Origin: Primulina eburnea
Lineage: Eukaryota; Streptophyta; Magnoliopsida; Lamiales; Gesneriaceae
Assembly: GCF_022965805.1 (NCBI RefSeq)
Contig: NC_133105.1
Span: 26,821,208-26,885,207, forward strand
DNA: 64,000 nucleotides
Reading direction: 5' to 3'
Below are positions 23,581-35,309 of this stretch, in pieces (within the stretch, counting starts at the first letter, position 1; each line of letters starts with the position of its first letter). The notes under the pieces were generated by a model. The model did not search any database. It saw nothing but the letters and a program-made list of their open reading frames with translations, and was not told the DNA's origin. Both the position numbers and the translations under genes were made by a program.

Positions 23581-25420
23581 TCACATGACACTGCAGCTCG
23601 AGGTGTCTTCGTCGTTGAACATGGTGTAATGGTCGTTCCGGCCGCCGGGTGGAGGAGCATATGGGTACGGTTGTGGGGGATAAGGAGGCGGCGGCATGTA
23701 ATTTACGGCTGGTGGAGGCGGGGCATACATCATCGGCTGGAACCTCTCGTTACCATTGGTCTGTTGCTGGTTCACCATCATAGCTGCTAGTTGCTGCTGA
23801 TAGTAGGGGTTTCCAGCCAGGTGCTCGGGGAGGGGGCCACCTTGAAGGTATCCGGGGCCCGCACCGCCTCCACTGGTGTTCATGGCCGAGGTAGGTAGGC
23901 CTTGAACTGCGGCAAGATTGCTGATTTGGCCCGCCGGGCGTACCGGGAGGCTGCCCATTAGCCCCAAACTACCACCAGGATTCATGCCCATCATATTTGG
24001 CGTTCCACCTCCTTTATTGGCCACATTTGCCATAAAATTGTTTCCATTGGCCACACCATCGCCGCTGCCACCAGAGCCAGCACCTAGCTTGAACTGACCA
24101 CCACCGCCTCCGCCAACGACGCCGCCACCACCACCATTTTTGCTTCCTTGAGGCTGGCCACCACTTTTCTTCCCACCCTTTCCACCACCTTGGGATTGGT
24201 TATTAGCATAGTTGTTTCCATGATTACCTTTATTGCCACCATTTCCACCGCCTCCTCCACCACCACTGCCAATATTCATCTGAACCGGAATGTTACCTCC
24301 ACCACCACCAACACCCTTGGCGTTTCCACCTCCATTTCCTCCAATATTTCCTCCCATCATGTTACTCATCAGCATTTTCGGCATCTGTGGACCACCCTGG
24401 CCATTACCCATCATCGGCTTCATCTTATTCAATGGAGCATCCTCCAAATCATCATCATCCAACTCATCGTCGTCATCCTCTTCATCGTCACTCAAATCTT
24501 CATCCTCAGGCAAGTTAAACCTCACAGATTTCTGATTTTGGTTCTTGTTAAGTGGTGGCATCTTCATATCCTTCATAAACTGTGGCGGCATTTTCAGATC
24601 CTGAAACCCTTTCATCTGTGGAAGCTGAGGAAGTTGGCCGGCCGGAGGACCACCTTTTGGCTGGCTGTTGCCACCTTTCTGATTCTGCCCTTTGTTGTTG
24701 GCACATTTTGCTTGCTCAATTTGCAATGCCTTCTGCTGATCGTTAAGCTGGCTTTGAGTATTATTGCTCACATTCGATGCACCCCACAATTCTGCATGTT
24801 TCCCATTCTTGGTAAGCTTCTTGATCAGTATAGATGGATCGACATCTCCAGAAACTGTAACCTTCCCCTGCTCTGAATCAATGTTTATGGTGTACACACC
24901 TAGGATACAAACACAATTCGCACACTCAAAATTTGTAAACCTCACGCCAAATTCAAACAAAAATATGTTTTTCCCACAACCATTTTCAGGTATTCGCAGG
25001 CACAACTCCTGGATACAGTGATTTTAGATTACAAAACAAATATAAGAATATGACAACGAATTGTGCGTAGATATAGGGAACGTACCATCAATCTTCTGCA
25101 GGATTTTCTTCACTTTTTGCTTACAACCATTACAGTGTATATTGACTTTAAGAATACAAGTCTGCAAGTGAAAAAAAAAAAAAAAAGCAAAGCCAAAAAA
25201 AAATCACAGGGTAAAGCTTACAACTTTGTAATTCAGAAGCCATAATCAAAGCCAGAAGCGACCAATAAAAGTAAAAAATGAAAGTGAAAAATGACATGAA
25301 AGATCTTGAGTTCGCCACAAGCAAGGTCTTTAAAGCCAAAACACATTTCGCACACTAATATTAAATGAAAATTTGTTAGAGAACGAGTACCTGGATCTTC
25401 AAGAACTCTTCTTTACTCAT
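23581..25420 (-). CDS. Heavy-metal-associated isoprenylated plant protein (HIPP), Gly-rich type
   Basis: Three exons on the minus strand: 25391-25420, 25086-25161 and 23581-24899, all with GT-AG introns, giving 474 residues. The start [10 protein letters not shown] is the usual HIPP opening. Residues 10-70 form an HMA metal-binding domain with the metal site CNGC (HCNGCKQKV) and [17 protein letters not shown]. An acidic Asp/Glu run follows (about residues 175-200), then long Gly/Asn-rich and Pro/Tyr-rich stretches, and the C-terminus is CSVM, a CaaX box for prenylation. By family knowledge it is a metallochaperone-like or scaffold protein tethered to membranes by its lipid. Its size and Gly-rich tail put it near Arabidopsis HIPP32-34. 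It is intact, with no sign of decay. Without splicing, intron 2 is also open for many codons, which makes the third exon seem longer than it is. Confidence 0.93.
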
Positions 25421-26022
25421 TTTATTCGGCCAAAAACAACAAACAGAAGCGAACAATAACACAATGAGCTGAATTAAAATGCGAATTGACGATAGATCTG
25501 AAAAGGGCTGATTTTCACATACAACAAAGGACTCATAGAAGAATTACTAAAAATGCAGGTTCCTTTCTTCTTCCCTGGTAAGTAAAAATGGGCAACAAAC
25601 ACTCGCTAATCAAAGAAAGTTGGAGAGGAAGAAACAAGTGTTAAGTCCTTTGTAGAAAAAAGATAGAATTTCAAGAATTGTGGTAGACATTAAAACTTCT
25701 CTGAAGCGGTCTGGTTTCCTTTCTTTCAGAGAGAGAGAGGGAGAGAGGGGTGCGTGTTTGTACGTGAAAAGGAAAAACACCAAAACTCTCTTTATCAGCA
25801 ATTCACGACAAAAAACATAAAATGCAAACTCGAAAATCTTGATTTTGAAGCTTTGTTTATGAATAATCTCTTCAGCAAAGTACGATTAGGCCAAGTGTTT
25901 CCCATACTTTAAACCAGAGATTATCACTCCATCAACTATATATTATAATGCATCATGTTTTCACTGTTTCTTGATTTCTGGGGTGTTTGGGGTTGTGCTT
26001 GGCTTGGCTTGGCTTTATATAG
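25421..26022 (-). promoter_or_regulatory. 5' UTR and core promoter of the HIPP gene
   Basis: A TATA box, TATATAAA on the minus strand (complement of 26014-26021), suggests transcription starting near 25985 and a leader of about 560 bp. The leader holds a (CT)n tract (GA on the plus strand, about 25726-25752), frequent in plant 5' UTRs. Upstream of the TATA box is a short GGCTT tandem (plus strand, about 26000-26014). A leader intron is possible but not resolved. Confidence 0.6.
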
Positions 26023-26385
26023 AGTTGAAGCTGTTTGGCTTTTTGTTTCGGTCAATTGTTTCACACAGTAACACTGGTAAATTTAAAAAATCCGATGAAA
26101 TTTGTTAATATTTATTACAAGCAGTTCTTGTCAGATTTACCACCTTCCATAAATTTTTAGGTACAATTATATTAAGGTAATTTATTGCAGCTTATATTAC
26201 AAAAAATATATAATTTAATTCTGTATTTTGCAGATTGCCGCTATGGGCCAACATACTAGTTTTTTTCTTAAAAAAAAAGAGTATAAAAAATTACGATTAT
26301 GTTATATACTTGATTAGATTTAATCCAGGAATATAGAAATTTCAATTTAAAAAATGGTGATATAATTTATTTTATTAGATGTGAA

Positions 26386-26439
<54 letters not shown>

Positions 26440-26841
26440 ACAGTTGGAAAATAAGCTTGGAAATTACTATTATTTTATTTTTTATTTCCTAAAGTTTATG
26501 TAATGTTAAGTCCGACTAATACAATTTGCTTCCTCAGGATTAATTCTTAAATAAACAAAATATGGTGTTTTTTTTTTCCAAAATGGAATACATTAAAATT
26601 TATGAATCAGTGGGGATTTTGTGGAAGATTTGATGAAAAAAGTACAAAATCCTATGGAAAATTTAATAAATTAATTGTCTTGTTAAAATTATTGGGTTAA
26701 GATTATGTATTATTTAAATTTAAAGCAAAGTTTCTCATTCTGGTCAAAGAGGAGATTTTGGTTGCTTTAATATAGCTGGATTTTCTTTTTGGAAAAGGAA
26801 AAATGAATTGATACAACGAGATTTTTTTAATTTTTTTTTAA
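26023..26841. other. AT-rich intergenic DNA upstream of HIPP
   Basis: No gene. It includes the TA microsatellite listed separately. Confidence 0.5.
26388..26434. repeat. (TA)n microsatellite
   Basis: Uninterrupted TA dinucleotide run of about 23 units. Confidence 0.95.
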
Positions 26842-26990
26842 GAAATACTCTCTGAGACCATCTTGTTAATTTTAGGAGACGAATATCTTAAACTCACGAC
26901 AAAAATATTATTTTTTATGTCAAAAGTATTACTTTTCTTTCAAATATGAATCGACTCATCTCACATTAAACTTACTCTTATTTATGATGT
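26842..26990. mobile_element. Decayed copy of the GTGAGACGG MITE
   Basis: Follows the order of the 27308-27492 unit in inverse orientation (CTCTGAGACCATCTTG, then GTCAAAAGTATTACTTT, then CGACTCATCTCACATTAAACTT) but with many changes and no clear target duplication. Confidence 0.5.
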
Positions 26991-27057
26991 GAGAACCCGC
27001 GGATTTTACATGATTGCTTAAATATAGACTTGACAATTAAATGTTTCTTTTTAAAAA

Positions 27058-27165
27058 TTAGGCAAAAACTTGTGTGAGACGGTCTTACGGGTCGTATCTG
27101 TGAGACGGATCTCTTATTTGGGTCACACATAAAAAAGTAATACTTTTTATGCTAAACGTATAAAA
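27058..27165. mobile_element. Half copy of the GTGAGACGG MITE
   Basis: Starts GGCAAAAACTTGTGTGAGACGG, the inverted outer end of the family, and runs to the middle AAGTAATACTTTTTATGC before leaving the family pattern. It is therefore 3'-truncated. Confidence 0.7.
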
Positions 27166-27307
27166 CTATATAATTCATGATTTATTAGGATTTTAGGATG
27201 GTGTTTAATTAATTATACGTAACCTGGTAGGAAACGTGATGCGCGACGAAGAGTTAAAATGATTTTCACAGAGCACAATCGAGCATCCTAACATGATGTT
27301 AGATCTA

Positions 27308-27492
27308 TGAGTAGGTCTTTTGTGAGACAGGTCTCACGAATCTTTATATGTGAGACGGGTCAATCCTACCGATATTCACAGTAAAAAGTAATTCTCTTAG
27401 CATAAAAAGTAATATTTTTCATTAATTACCCAAATAAGAGATCTGTCTCACAAAATACGACCTGTGAGACTGTCTCACATTAAGTTTTTGTC
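27308..27492. mobile_element. MITE of the GTGAGACGG family with perfect target duplication
   Basis: A 185-bp unit flanked by TAGATCTA on both sides (27300-27307 and 27493-27500). It contains two mirrored GTGAGAC/GTCTCAC pairs and a central AT-rich AAAGTAATnnnnTT. The 8-bp duplication is typical of hAT-mobilised elements, though the terminal inverted repeats are weak. Confidence 0.8.
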
Positions 27493-27500
27493 TAGATCTA

Positions 27501-28506
27501 TTATATATTGATGTTTTTGTAAGGAAAACAGATATGAAACCATAATTATTCAAATTAAATAAATACATTTAAACGTAGCATATTAAATAATAAGTAAAAT
27601 TAAATTAAAGATTTTCCCACATAAAATAAAATTTAGGAAAAAAATTTGTGAAATGATACCTCGATCTTTGTTTAGAACAATTCCATTCTCTATTTTTGGG
27701 TATATTTTTCACATTCGGAGAAGACGATGGTTCTTGGAACCTCGATTAGAATTAGCATATCCAAATTTTCATGCGAGGTCGTATGAACCTTTTCCGAGAT
27801 CGAGGAACAAGAGCGAAATTTTCATGCGAGGGTTTGCGATTTTTTATCGGATGAGAGAGTTTCCTCGACACCATATAATGAAAATCATACCGCTTTATAT
27901 AAAGAACGAATACAATATTAATCGCTATAATCGTAACGTCGTATCTCACAAATTAAAAACAAATTTCGGAAAATAAGAAAGGAAAAAGAGAAATCACGAG
28001 TCTAGATAATCGACATTCCTTACACATGTGTCGAAAATTGACACATGTCGAGATCTTGACTGCCTGCACCGCGTCGAGCAAGCCCTAGATTGCGTGGTAT
28101 TTTAGAATCATACGACTCGGCCACCATAATTTAGTGAAACTCACTCGCATATGTTATGCTTTAGTTTGATAACTTTATTATGCACATTATATAAAAATCA
28201 TAACAACACGTTTTGTTTTTAAACAATAAAATTCGATATGATCAGTACTATTTCTAATAGTGTCCGAGGATGTCCATACTTGTTATGAATACTAAAATAT
28301 TATAGAGTTTTAGTAAGATTTACCATTGTATATGAAATATATAATTCAAATAATTTAATTTCCTTTGTGACATAATTTTCAAATAATGTTCATTAACTAG
28401 AAATGTGTATTCACGTGTTAGCGACTATAAAACAGGGCATAGGCTTTTGTAGGCTTATTTGTAGTGAATTTGCACATTCTTTTGTGAACCTATAAAACCC
28501 ATTTAA
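27501..28506. other. Intergenic DNA
   Basis: AT-rich with a more balanced patch at 27650-28130, in which TTTCATGCGAGG occurs twice (about 27767 and 27820). An open frame of 107 codons at 27653-27976 has no recognisable domain and is not called. Confidence 0.4.
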
Positions 28507-28744
28507 ATGGAATTGAATATAGAAGGGTAAATTTGAAAAAAAAATACTTTTGTGTGTTTTTAATTTAAGATTCAGTGCCTAGATAAATTTGTTTTACAAA
28601 TCAATAACTGACAATACTACAAACTTAATTTTAATTCCCTACAAAAGAAAATTTTAAATTTTTTTGCCTTTTTATTATTTAAATAAACATATAATTTTAC
28701 CCACCAAAATAATTGTGTTTTCTCTATCTACCAAATTAGTATAT

Positions 28745-28927
28745 AGAGTGAGTTTCATGTGAGACCGTCTCACGGGTTATAATCTGTGAGACGAGTTAAC
28801 TCTACCCATATTCAAAATAAAAAGTAATACTCTCACCATAAAAAGTAATACTTTTTTATGGGTGACCCAAATTAGAGATCCTTCTCACAAATACGACCCG
28901 TGAGACCGTCTCACACAAGTTTTTGCC
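28745..28927. mobile_element. MITE of the GTGAGACGG family inside the foldback arm
   Basis: A 183-bp unit from AGAGTGAGT to TTTTTGCC, flanked by TAGTATAT (28737-28744) and TAGTACAT (28928-28935). The matching place in the inverted arm (around 52205) has no such unit, which confirms it as a later insertion. Confidence 0.85.
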
Positions 28928-28935
28928 TAGTACAT

Positions 28936-29395
28936 ATTATGGGGTTTTGGATTTTTGATTTCGCTATTTGAATACTCAAAATGTATTAAAAAAATAATAT
29001 ATTTTCTCTTAATCACTACTAATTGAGTCATCGTTGCTTTTTTCATGAAAAATCCATTAGGATGACTTATTCATTTTATTTTATTTTAAAAAAAACATAG
29101 TTTATCGCTCATCATGAAATAAGATTAAGTATTTATTTTGACCTACAAAGTATCTATTTTGTAGTTTCAGATGGTTAGATTTGCCTCTTTGAATACTCGA
29201 AATGAGTAAGAAAATACTGGATTTTCGAGTGATCACCATAAATTCAGTTATTAATGGCCTTTTTTTTATTATTGAAAATGCATTAAGATGACTTATTCAT
29301 GTCATCTAATTTTTGAAAAAAACACAGTTTCTCACTCATCATGGAATTAGAAAACGTACTTATTTTGACCGATAATGTACCTATTTTGGGGTTCC
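28936..29395 (+). repeat. Two tandem units of about 225 bp in the foldback arm
   Basis: Each unit runs through TTGATTT(C/G)(G/A)CTATTTGAATACTC, TTAGGATGACTTATTCAT and a CTCATCATG(G/A)AATAAG block. The inverted counterparts lie at about 51690-52200. Confidence 0.75.
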
Positions 29396-29495
29396 AGATC
29401 TTTGATTTGACTATTTGATTACTTCAAATGTATAAGAAAATGCTTGAGTTTCAAATATTATTGGGTGGCTTTTGATGGTTTCATTTATGAAGTTT

Positions 29496-30435
29496 AAATG
29501 TGATACATAAATTGGTACTAATAGTATCTAATTATAGTATACAAATACTTGATTTTATTCCATAAATACTCATATCCAATTATTTGGGGAAATCAAAATA
29601 TAATTTAAAGTTTATATTAAGGGGCATTGATGATGATATTCGTGAAGTAAAAAGTGGTACCTAAATTAATACATGTAAAACATAATTCGAGTCCACAAAT
29701 ACTTGATTTTACCTTTTAAATACTCAAATTAGATTATTTGAGGATGTCAAAATATATACTTTGAAGATAATATTAAGTGACCTTTGATGATGAGATTTGT
29801 GAGTTAAAGATGTAATACCTAAATTGGTACAAACAGTATGTAATTCTATCTCATATATACTTGATTTTATCCTTTTAAAACTTAATTTTGATTATTTTGG
29901 GATGTAAAAAAATATAGTTTCAAGTAATATTGAATGAATTTTGAAATGTCATTTGTTAAGTTAAAATGTGATATTTAAATTGATACAAAGAATATCTAAT
30001 TCGAATCTGCAAATACTTGATTTTACTCTCTAAATACTTATATTCAATTATTTGAGGATGTCAAAATATAGTTTGAAGTTAATATTGAGTGGCGTTAATG
30101 ATGACATTCGTAAAATAAAAATGTGACACCTAAATTAATAAAAATAATACATAATTTGAGCCCGCAAATACTTGATTTTACCCTTTAAATTCTCAAATTT
30201 AATTATTTGAGGATGTCAAAATATATAGTTTGAAGTTAATATTGAGTGACACTTGATGATGAGATTTGTGAATTAAAATGTGATACATAAATTGATACAA
30301 ATAGTACCTAATTCGATTTCACATATATTTGATTTTACCTTTTTAAAACTCATTTTTGTTTATTTTGGGATATAAAAAAATACAGTTCAAGAAATATTGA
30401 GTGACTTTTGATTTGTCATTTGTGAAGTTAAAATA
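29496..30435 (+). repeat. Higher-order tandem array: two copies of a three-unit (about 3 x 155 bp) repeat
   Basis: Units start near 29496, 29655, 29811, 29967, 30119 and 30277, each opening with a variant of ATGTGATACCTAAATTGGTAC and carrying ATACTTGATTTTA. Units 1 and 4, 2 and 5, and 3 and 6 resemble each other more than their neighbours do: only 3 and 6 have CATATATnCTTGATTTTA-type text with TTTTGGGAT, and only 2 and 5 have ATAATTnGAGnCC. The real period is therefore about 465 bp. Confidence 0.78.
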
Positions 30436-31004
30436 TGACACTTAAATTGGTAAAATGGGTAAAATCAAGTATTTCTGGACTCGGATTATGTATTATTTGT
30501 ATTAATTTAGCCATCACATTTTTACTTCACGAATGCCATCATCAAATGACACTCAATATTAACTTCAAACTATATATTTTGACATAAAAAATTAATTGAA
30601 TTTTAGTATTTAGGGAGTAAAATCAAGTATTAATAGACTCGAATTAGATACTATTTTTAACGTCCAAAATTCAAATAACGTAAATCACATGCATGCAGAT
30701 GAATTAAATTGCTTAATTTTTTTATTTAATTAATTTTAAATGCTTACATGATGCATATTATATGGTTATGGGTCTAATTGCATGCTTTTATGAAAACTGT
30801 AGATTTTACCCGAATATTCGATAATATGCTGGAGAATGGAGAACGGGGACGACCAAGATAAAATAAATATTTTAAAGGCTTATTAATATGATTACATTTT
30901 TTCTAAAAATGATATAGTTCAATTATTTTACGAGACGAGCTCGATTTTATCCGGGAAGCCGGCTTTGAGCAAACAAGGGACATTAAAAAATCACCTAAGA
31001 TTAG

Positions 31005-31133
31005 TAGGCTCAATTGCTCATAAACTCAAATGCCCAAAATCTAAGCACATTAACATGAAAATTTATATATATATTAAACTCAAATGCCCAAAATCAATGC
31101 CCAAAATCTAAGCACATTAACATGAAAATTTAT

Positions 31134-31165
<32 letters not shown>

Positions 31166-31220
31166 AATTTTCATGTTAATGTGCTTAGATTTTGGGCATT
31201 TGAGTTTATGAGCAATTGAG

Positions 31221-31224
<4 letters not shown>
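31005..31224. repeat. Long palindrome with duplicated arm
   Basis: 31005 to about 31070 (TAGGCTCAATTGCTCATAA onward) is repeated in inverse at about 31160-31224. A second direct copy of the left arm, with an internal duplication of AATGCCCAAAATC, lies at about 31075-31135. The centre is a TA repeat. The arms would fold into a hairpin of about 65 bp. Confidence 0.85.

Positions 31225-31282
<58 letters not shown>
31223..31282. repeat. (TA)n microsatellite
   Basis: About 30 TA units in a row, directly after the palindrome. A shorter TA tract of similar type forms the palindrome centre at about 31130-31165. Confidence 0.95.
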
Positions 31283-31287
<5 letters not shown>

Positions 31288-31897
31288 AATCCAAGGTCTT
31301 TTTGAGAGCCATTCAGCCGTCCACTTCACACACTTCACACACCATATTTCGAATACTTGAGGAGGAGAAAGCAAGGATTCGTCGTCGTCCGTTCGTCCTT
31401 CTCCGCGGCCCACGCTAACTATTGTATATTCGAGCGTTCTAAAACACAAAAGAACGTTTATAAACGCATTTGACGCATCAATCAAACAATATTATTCATT
31501 TTTTTGTTTATTTTAGCATGAAAAATAATTGAGTAAAAGTCGCTTAACGTATTGACAAATATTTTCAAAGTTTTGATGCTTTTATGCTTGTATAAGTCGT
31601 GTTATGATTCTCAAGGTGATGCTGCCAATATAAGATATTAAAGGGCTAGGAAAATGTGTCGTTTAAGGGACAACACGAGGGCTACACTGGAACAAGAAGG
31701 GAGTCCTAGGGTATTCATGGAATTTTGGCATGTAAGGGTTCGGCTAGGGGAAGGAGGGCATGCGATTCGACCTAGGCTTGGGCAAGGGTCGTGCTAGACG
31801 TGGCTTGATGTTAGGAAGAGTCCTAGAGCATGGCTAGGAATCATTGACAGCAGCCGAGGAGGAGTCCAATAGGGCTAGGACTCCTCCCATGAGTGCG

Positions 31898-33089
31898 TGT
31901 TAGGATCGGGAAAGAGTTTAGAGGGGCGGGTTAATTAATTCTTTTAAATTTTCTTATCTAACATAAGTTTTTCTTCAAACATTTTTAGGTAGTTGAAAAT
32001 TCTTTCTCAAACAGTTGGAAAGTTGAACCATTGATGAGTGCGGAAAACGGTTCACAATTTCCAATGACGGTTCAAACACTTTAAGCAGACTTAACAAGTT
32101 GCAGTTAAAAAGGTAAGAGCTTGCGATAAGTAAATAACACAAGAATTTTTTGGATGTTTGGAGATTTAATACTCCTACGTCACCCCTTCCTCCTTTTCCA
32201 GGAAGGATTCCACTAAAAGATTTTGGCTTTACAACGTATTTGCAACAATCCATTCCAATCATGACTTATCACACTGTCTGTATTGGAACTCTTAGTGATC
32301 ACTTTACAATTCTGGATATTAAGAACCCTCAGTTCACCAGATAACAAGACTTGATCAAATAACCAACAAGTTACTGATGAAAACAAATGTTTGGTGTGAG
32401 TACCACGAAAATGATCATAAAAATGATCAACTGAATTTCTGTTTTTGTGCGTTCTGATTGAGCGATGAGGTATATGAACTTTAAGAGTGCTCGGAGATCT
32501 TTTCAAGTATGCAAGCAAGCTGTTGTGATTCAATTGTGAGCTGAAAAGAACTGACTTCTGCTTGGCACACTCTTCCGTTAATATACACGATTTCTTTAAC
32601 GTTCGGGAAGGACATAGCAACGTTAACTTGATTCTCTGAACAAATGAGTCACTATCGTCTTTATGAGCATTAAATGTTCTTTATTGAGCGCATTTAATTT
32701 TCCTTTTGCTCAGCACCGTTCTGAAGCACTTTTCCTGAGGAGTTCCTTTTATAGAAACTGTATTAAGCATCAGAACATGCAGTTTACACTTGGTATCTCT
32801 TCTTTTGGATATGATCATAAATGCAGATCAATCTTGGACCAGATGTATATACGTAGACTTCAAGATGGTGTAATACTTTGAATGCATTAAACCGGTCAGA
32901 GAATGTCTTTGATTAATAAATGGTCCTTTAAATGATCCGGTTCTTATAAGCGGTTGAAACTCCTTTTAGCTTTGGCCGGTTAGAAAGATATACCATAATT
33001 TGAGCTAGACGGTTGAACTGTTATATGTCACATATATGAACCGCAGTATTGTCTTGTTTTTGTCATACGTCAAAATTCTTGCTTCAACA
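31898..33089. mobile_element. Solo LTR (copia-like)
   Basis: A 1192-bp block starting TGTTAGGATCGGG and ending TTCAACA, flanked by perfect 5-bp duplications GTGCG (31893-31897 and 33090-33094). There is no internal region, so it is a solo LTR left by recombination. It contains CTCCTACGTCACCCCTT (about 32173-32190), also present at about 56979-56997 in a related block. Confidence 0.85.
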
Positions 33090-34095
33090 GTGCGCCGAGC
33101 TGGCTTCGCACATCGGCAGGAGGTTCGACGATTGCTTAGGATAGAGAGCAAGGGTTGGAACATGGTCCAGGGATGGCTAGGGTGCGAGAGGGTCGGTGAT
33201 TTAGTAGATGGAAGAGTCCTAGTCTAGATAAGATCCTAATTAAGCGAGGAGGCGGCCGCGGCTCTTGTTCATGTGCGCAAATGGTTGTTGCATGGGCCAG
33301 GGGCTGGTCAGCTTGGATAGGCGTGGTCAGTAGGGTCCCTAGGGGGTATGGTCAGGGACTGGGCCAAGGTGGATCAGCCATGGCTAGAGGGAATCGGGGG
33401 TTGGCTCGGTGCAAACGAGCAAGGGTTCGAACTTATGGTTTAGGAGAAAAAGGTTCGGACCATGGCCCACGAGGGTCGATTCATGGTTCACGAGGGTAGT
33501 TTTGGTTTAAAAAGTTTATGTTTGAAGTTTCGGAAGAAAATATTAAAGTTTTGAATTTATTCGGGTTAAAAACGCTTCATGGTTTAGTCATTAAGTTATT
33601 AAATCAAAAGGCTCGGGTTGATGTCTAAGAAAAATATTAGAGGAAAAATTTATATACGATTATTTGGGATAAGTTTGAGTCAATAAAAGTAAGAAAAGCC
33701 AAAATCGAGAATTTTTGAGTCCAAGGGTAAAATGGTCATTTTGCGTCTCGGTACGAAGAGTTTGACAGTGTCCCGAAGAATCATAACGCGTGCTAAATGA
33801 TATTTTAAAACATTTATGATGAAAACATGAGATATTATGATTTATGGTGAAGCTGTGCAATTTTTACTATTAAAGATGCTATATTTCAAATATGGAAAGG
33901 ACACGATATTTTATGATTAAAAAGAAAATGAAATATATTTTCAAATATGTGAATTTACTGTAATAAAGAGGATATGATATATGATTATTGAGAATATCGT
34001 GAGGGAGAAGGCCCTAGAGGGAACCTGTTTACGTGAGAAGTCTCTAGAGGGAGCCCAACGATCGTATTTCCATTTACGTAAGTTTCTTACCCAGT

Positions 34096-35306
34096 GTTGT
34101 ATGGGATGAGGCAGATGATATCTCTACACACTGCTTCCAACTGGTCAGCAATATGTTGTGATAAGTCACGGCCATCTGTGCCAATCGGGCATGTAGGTAT
34201 ATTACCGGGATCCACAAACGAAAAATAATCAGCCTTGTCTTGTTTCTTCAAATCTTTGTAGAGGTGACTGCATGATATAGATGCACAAATATATCGTTTA
34301 GAAAATGTTCAAAATATGAACAAGTACCACAAAAAATATTATATAAATGAACAAATATTGTAAGTTAGACATTATATATACCCCATGTAAACTAAAATTT
34401 GTCTGGCACCTATCTCCCTCATCTCCATAAAGCGTACGATATCTTCTCTCAGCAACCCTATGCTTTTAGGACGCCCAAACATAGCGTCCTCAAAATCAAT
34501 GCATATGGTATCCGATTCATTCAGCAATCGAACAACATGAGAGTAGACATACTTGCACGACATGGGTAATATTTTATCAATTTCTTTGAAATTGTCGCTC
34601 AGACCAGGAACATCCGCAAGCACAAAATGATTGAGGTTGCCCCTTCCTCTACAATTTAAAATATTATTCATACAAGTATTTTAAAATAAAACATTGTTCG
34701 AGCAACATATCTGACAGTTGCAAACACAAAGTCAAATGATAACCGAAAGTACATTTGTCGTTGGAAAATTAACCAACTCTTTAGGCCAACCAACAATGAC
34801 TCCAACAACATCATTGATGATTGTTGGTCCAAACTTAATTGGGATCGGAAGCTGTGATTTTCCATCTAAGACAACATCAATAGATACCTTGAAGTTCTCT
34901 TCCCCAAGTGGAACATGGTGAATCGTAACATTTGGACCTCCTTCTGATATTATTGTGCCATAAGCCACCACGTTTTCGCATTCTTTTACAGCCATGTGAC
35001 ATTTTTTCCCCTTTCAAGAACAAAAAGACATGATATATTTTTATATGGAGGTGAATAGAATTTAATTGACATCAAAATTCAGAGACATACAACTTTCGTA
35101 TTTGAAGTGCCGCAATCATAAATTTCTTGCACATCATCTGACAATTTTTTTGAGTCTTTCACTCTTGAGAACTTGTTTAATGCTACAGTCTCAGAAGATC
35201 GATCATTGATTAATGGAATCACAACAAGAAGTTGAGACCTCAGCATCTCCAATTCAGCTTTCAAACTTTTAGTCTCCTCCGATTGTGCTTTTACATTTTC
35301 AATCAC
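34096..35306 (-). pseudogene. CACTA-encoded protein, C-terminal part: coiled coil, DUF8039-like and Ulp1-type protease domain
   Basis: In order on the minus strand: a coiled coil (35306-35079, QSEETKSLKAELEMLRSQL); a segment 34995-34732 (VVAYGTIISEGG, VPLGEENFKVSI, VGWPKELV), typical of the domain preceding Ulp1 in plant CACTA proteins; then 34671-34372, the N-terminal part of the protease (FEDAMFGRP, REDIVRFMEM, ILVYMGYI); and 34270-34100 (FVDPGNIP, ICLIPYNTG). The protease would continue with the catalytic His-Trp, but sequence ends in an intron donor GTAAGA at about 34096 and the catalytic residues are absent. Introns separate the pieces. By family knowledge this is a C48 (SUMO-protease-like) domain carried by transposons, function unproven. 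Confidence 0.7.
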
Positions 35307-35309
35307 AAC

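Larger units (their letters stand above)
28516..30655 (+). mobile_element. Foldback/Mutator-like element: left arm and start of the right arm
   Basis: The left terminus AATATAGAAGGGTAAATTT mirrors the right terminus at 52440 (inverted TTTCTAGAAGGGT). The flanks ATGGAATTG (28507-28515) and TTGGAATTA (52441-52449) agree at 7 of 9 bases, the duplication length of Mutator-like elements. The left arm runs outward-in: a unique end block with TTTAAGATTCAGTGCCTAG, two units of about 225 bp, then six units of about 155 bp. At about 30445 the sequence turns over and the same units read in reverse. No coding region is found. A 183-bp MITE sits inside at 28745-28927. Confidence 0.78.

Noticed and set aside
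24148..24876. Plus-strand open frame of 242 codons over the HIPP exon
   Set aside because: Shadow of the Gly/Asn-rich codons on the opposite strand. The minus-strand reading has the HMA domain, splice sites and CaaX box.
27653..27976. Open frame of 107 codons, plus strand
   Set aside because: Arg/Phe/Ile-rich with no domain or homolog I know and no splice or promoter context. Probably chance.
29496..30435. CRISPR-like or satellite array
   Set aside because: Units are contiguous, about 155 bp, without spacers, and belong to a foldback element in plant DNA.
31130..31485. Tyr-Ile repeat proteins
   Set aside because: Translations of the TA microsatellite.
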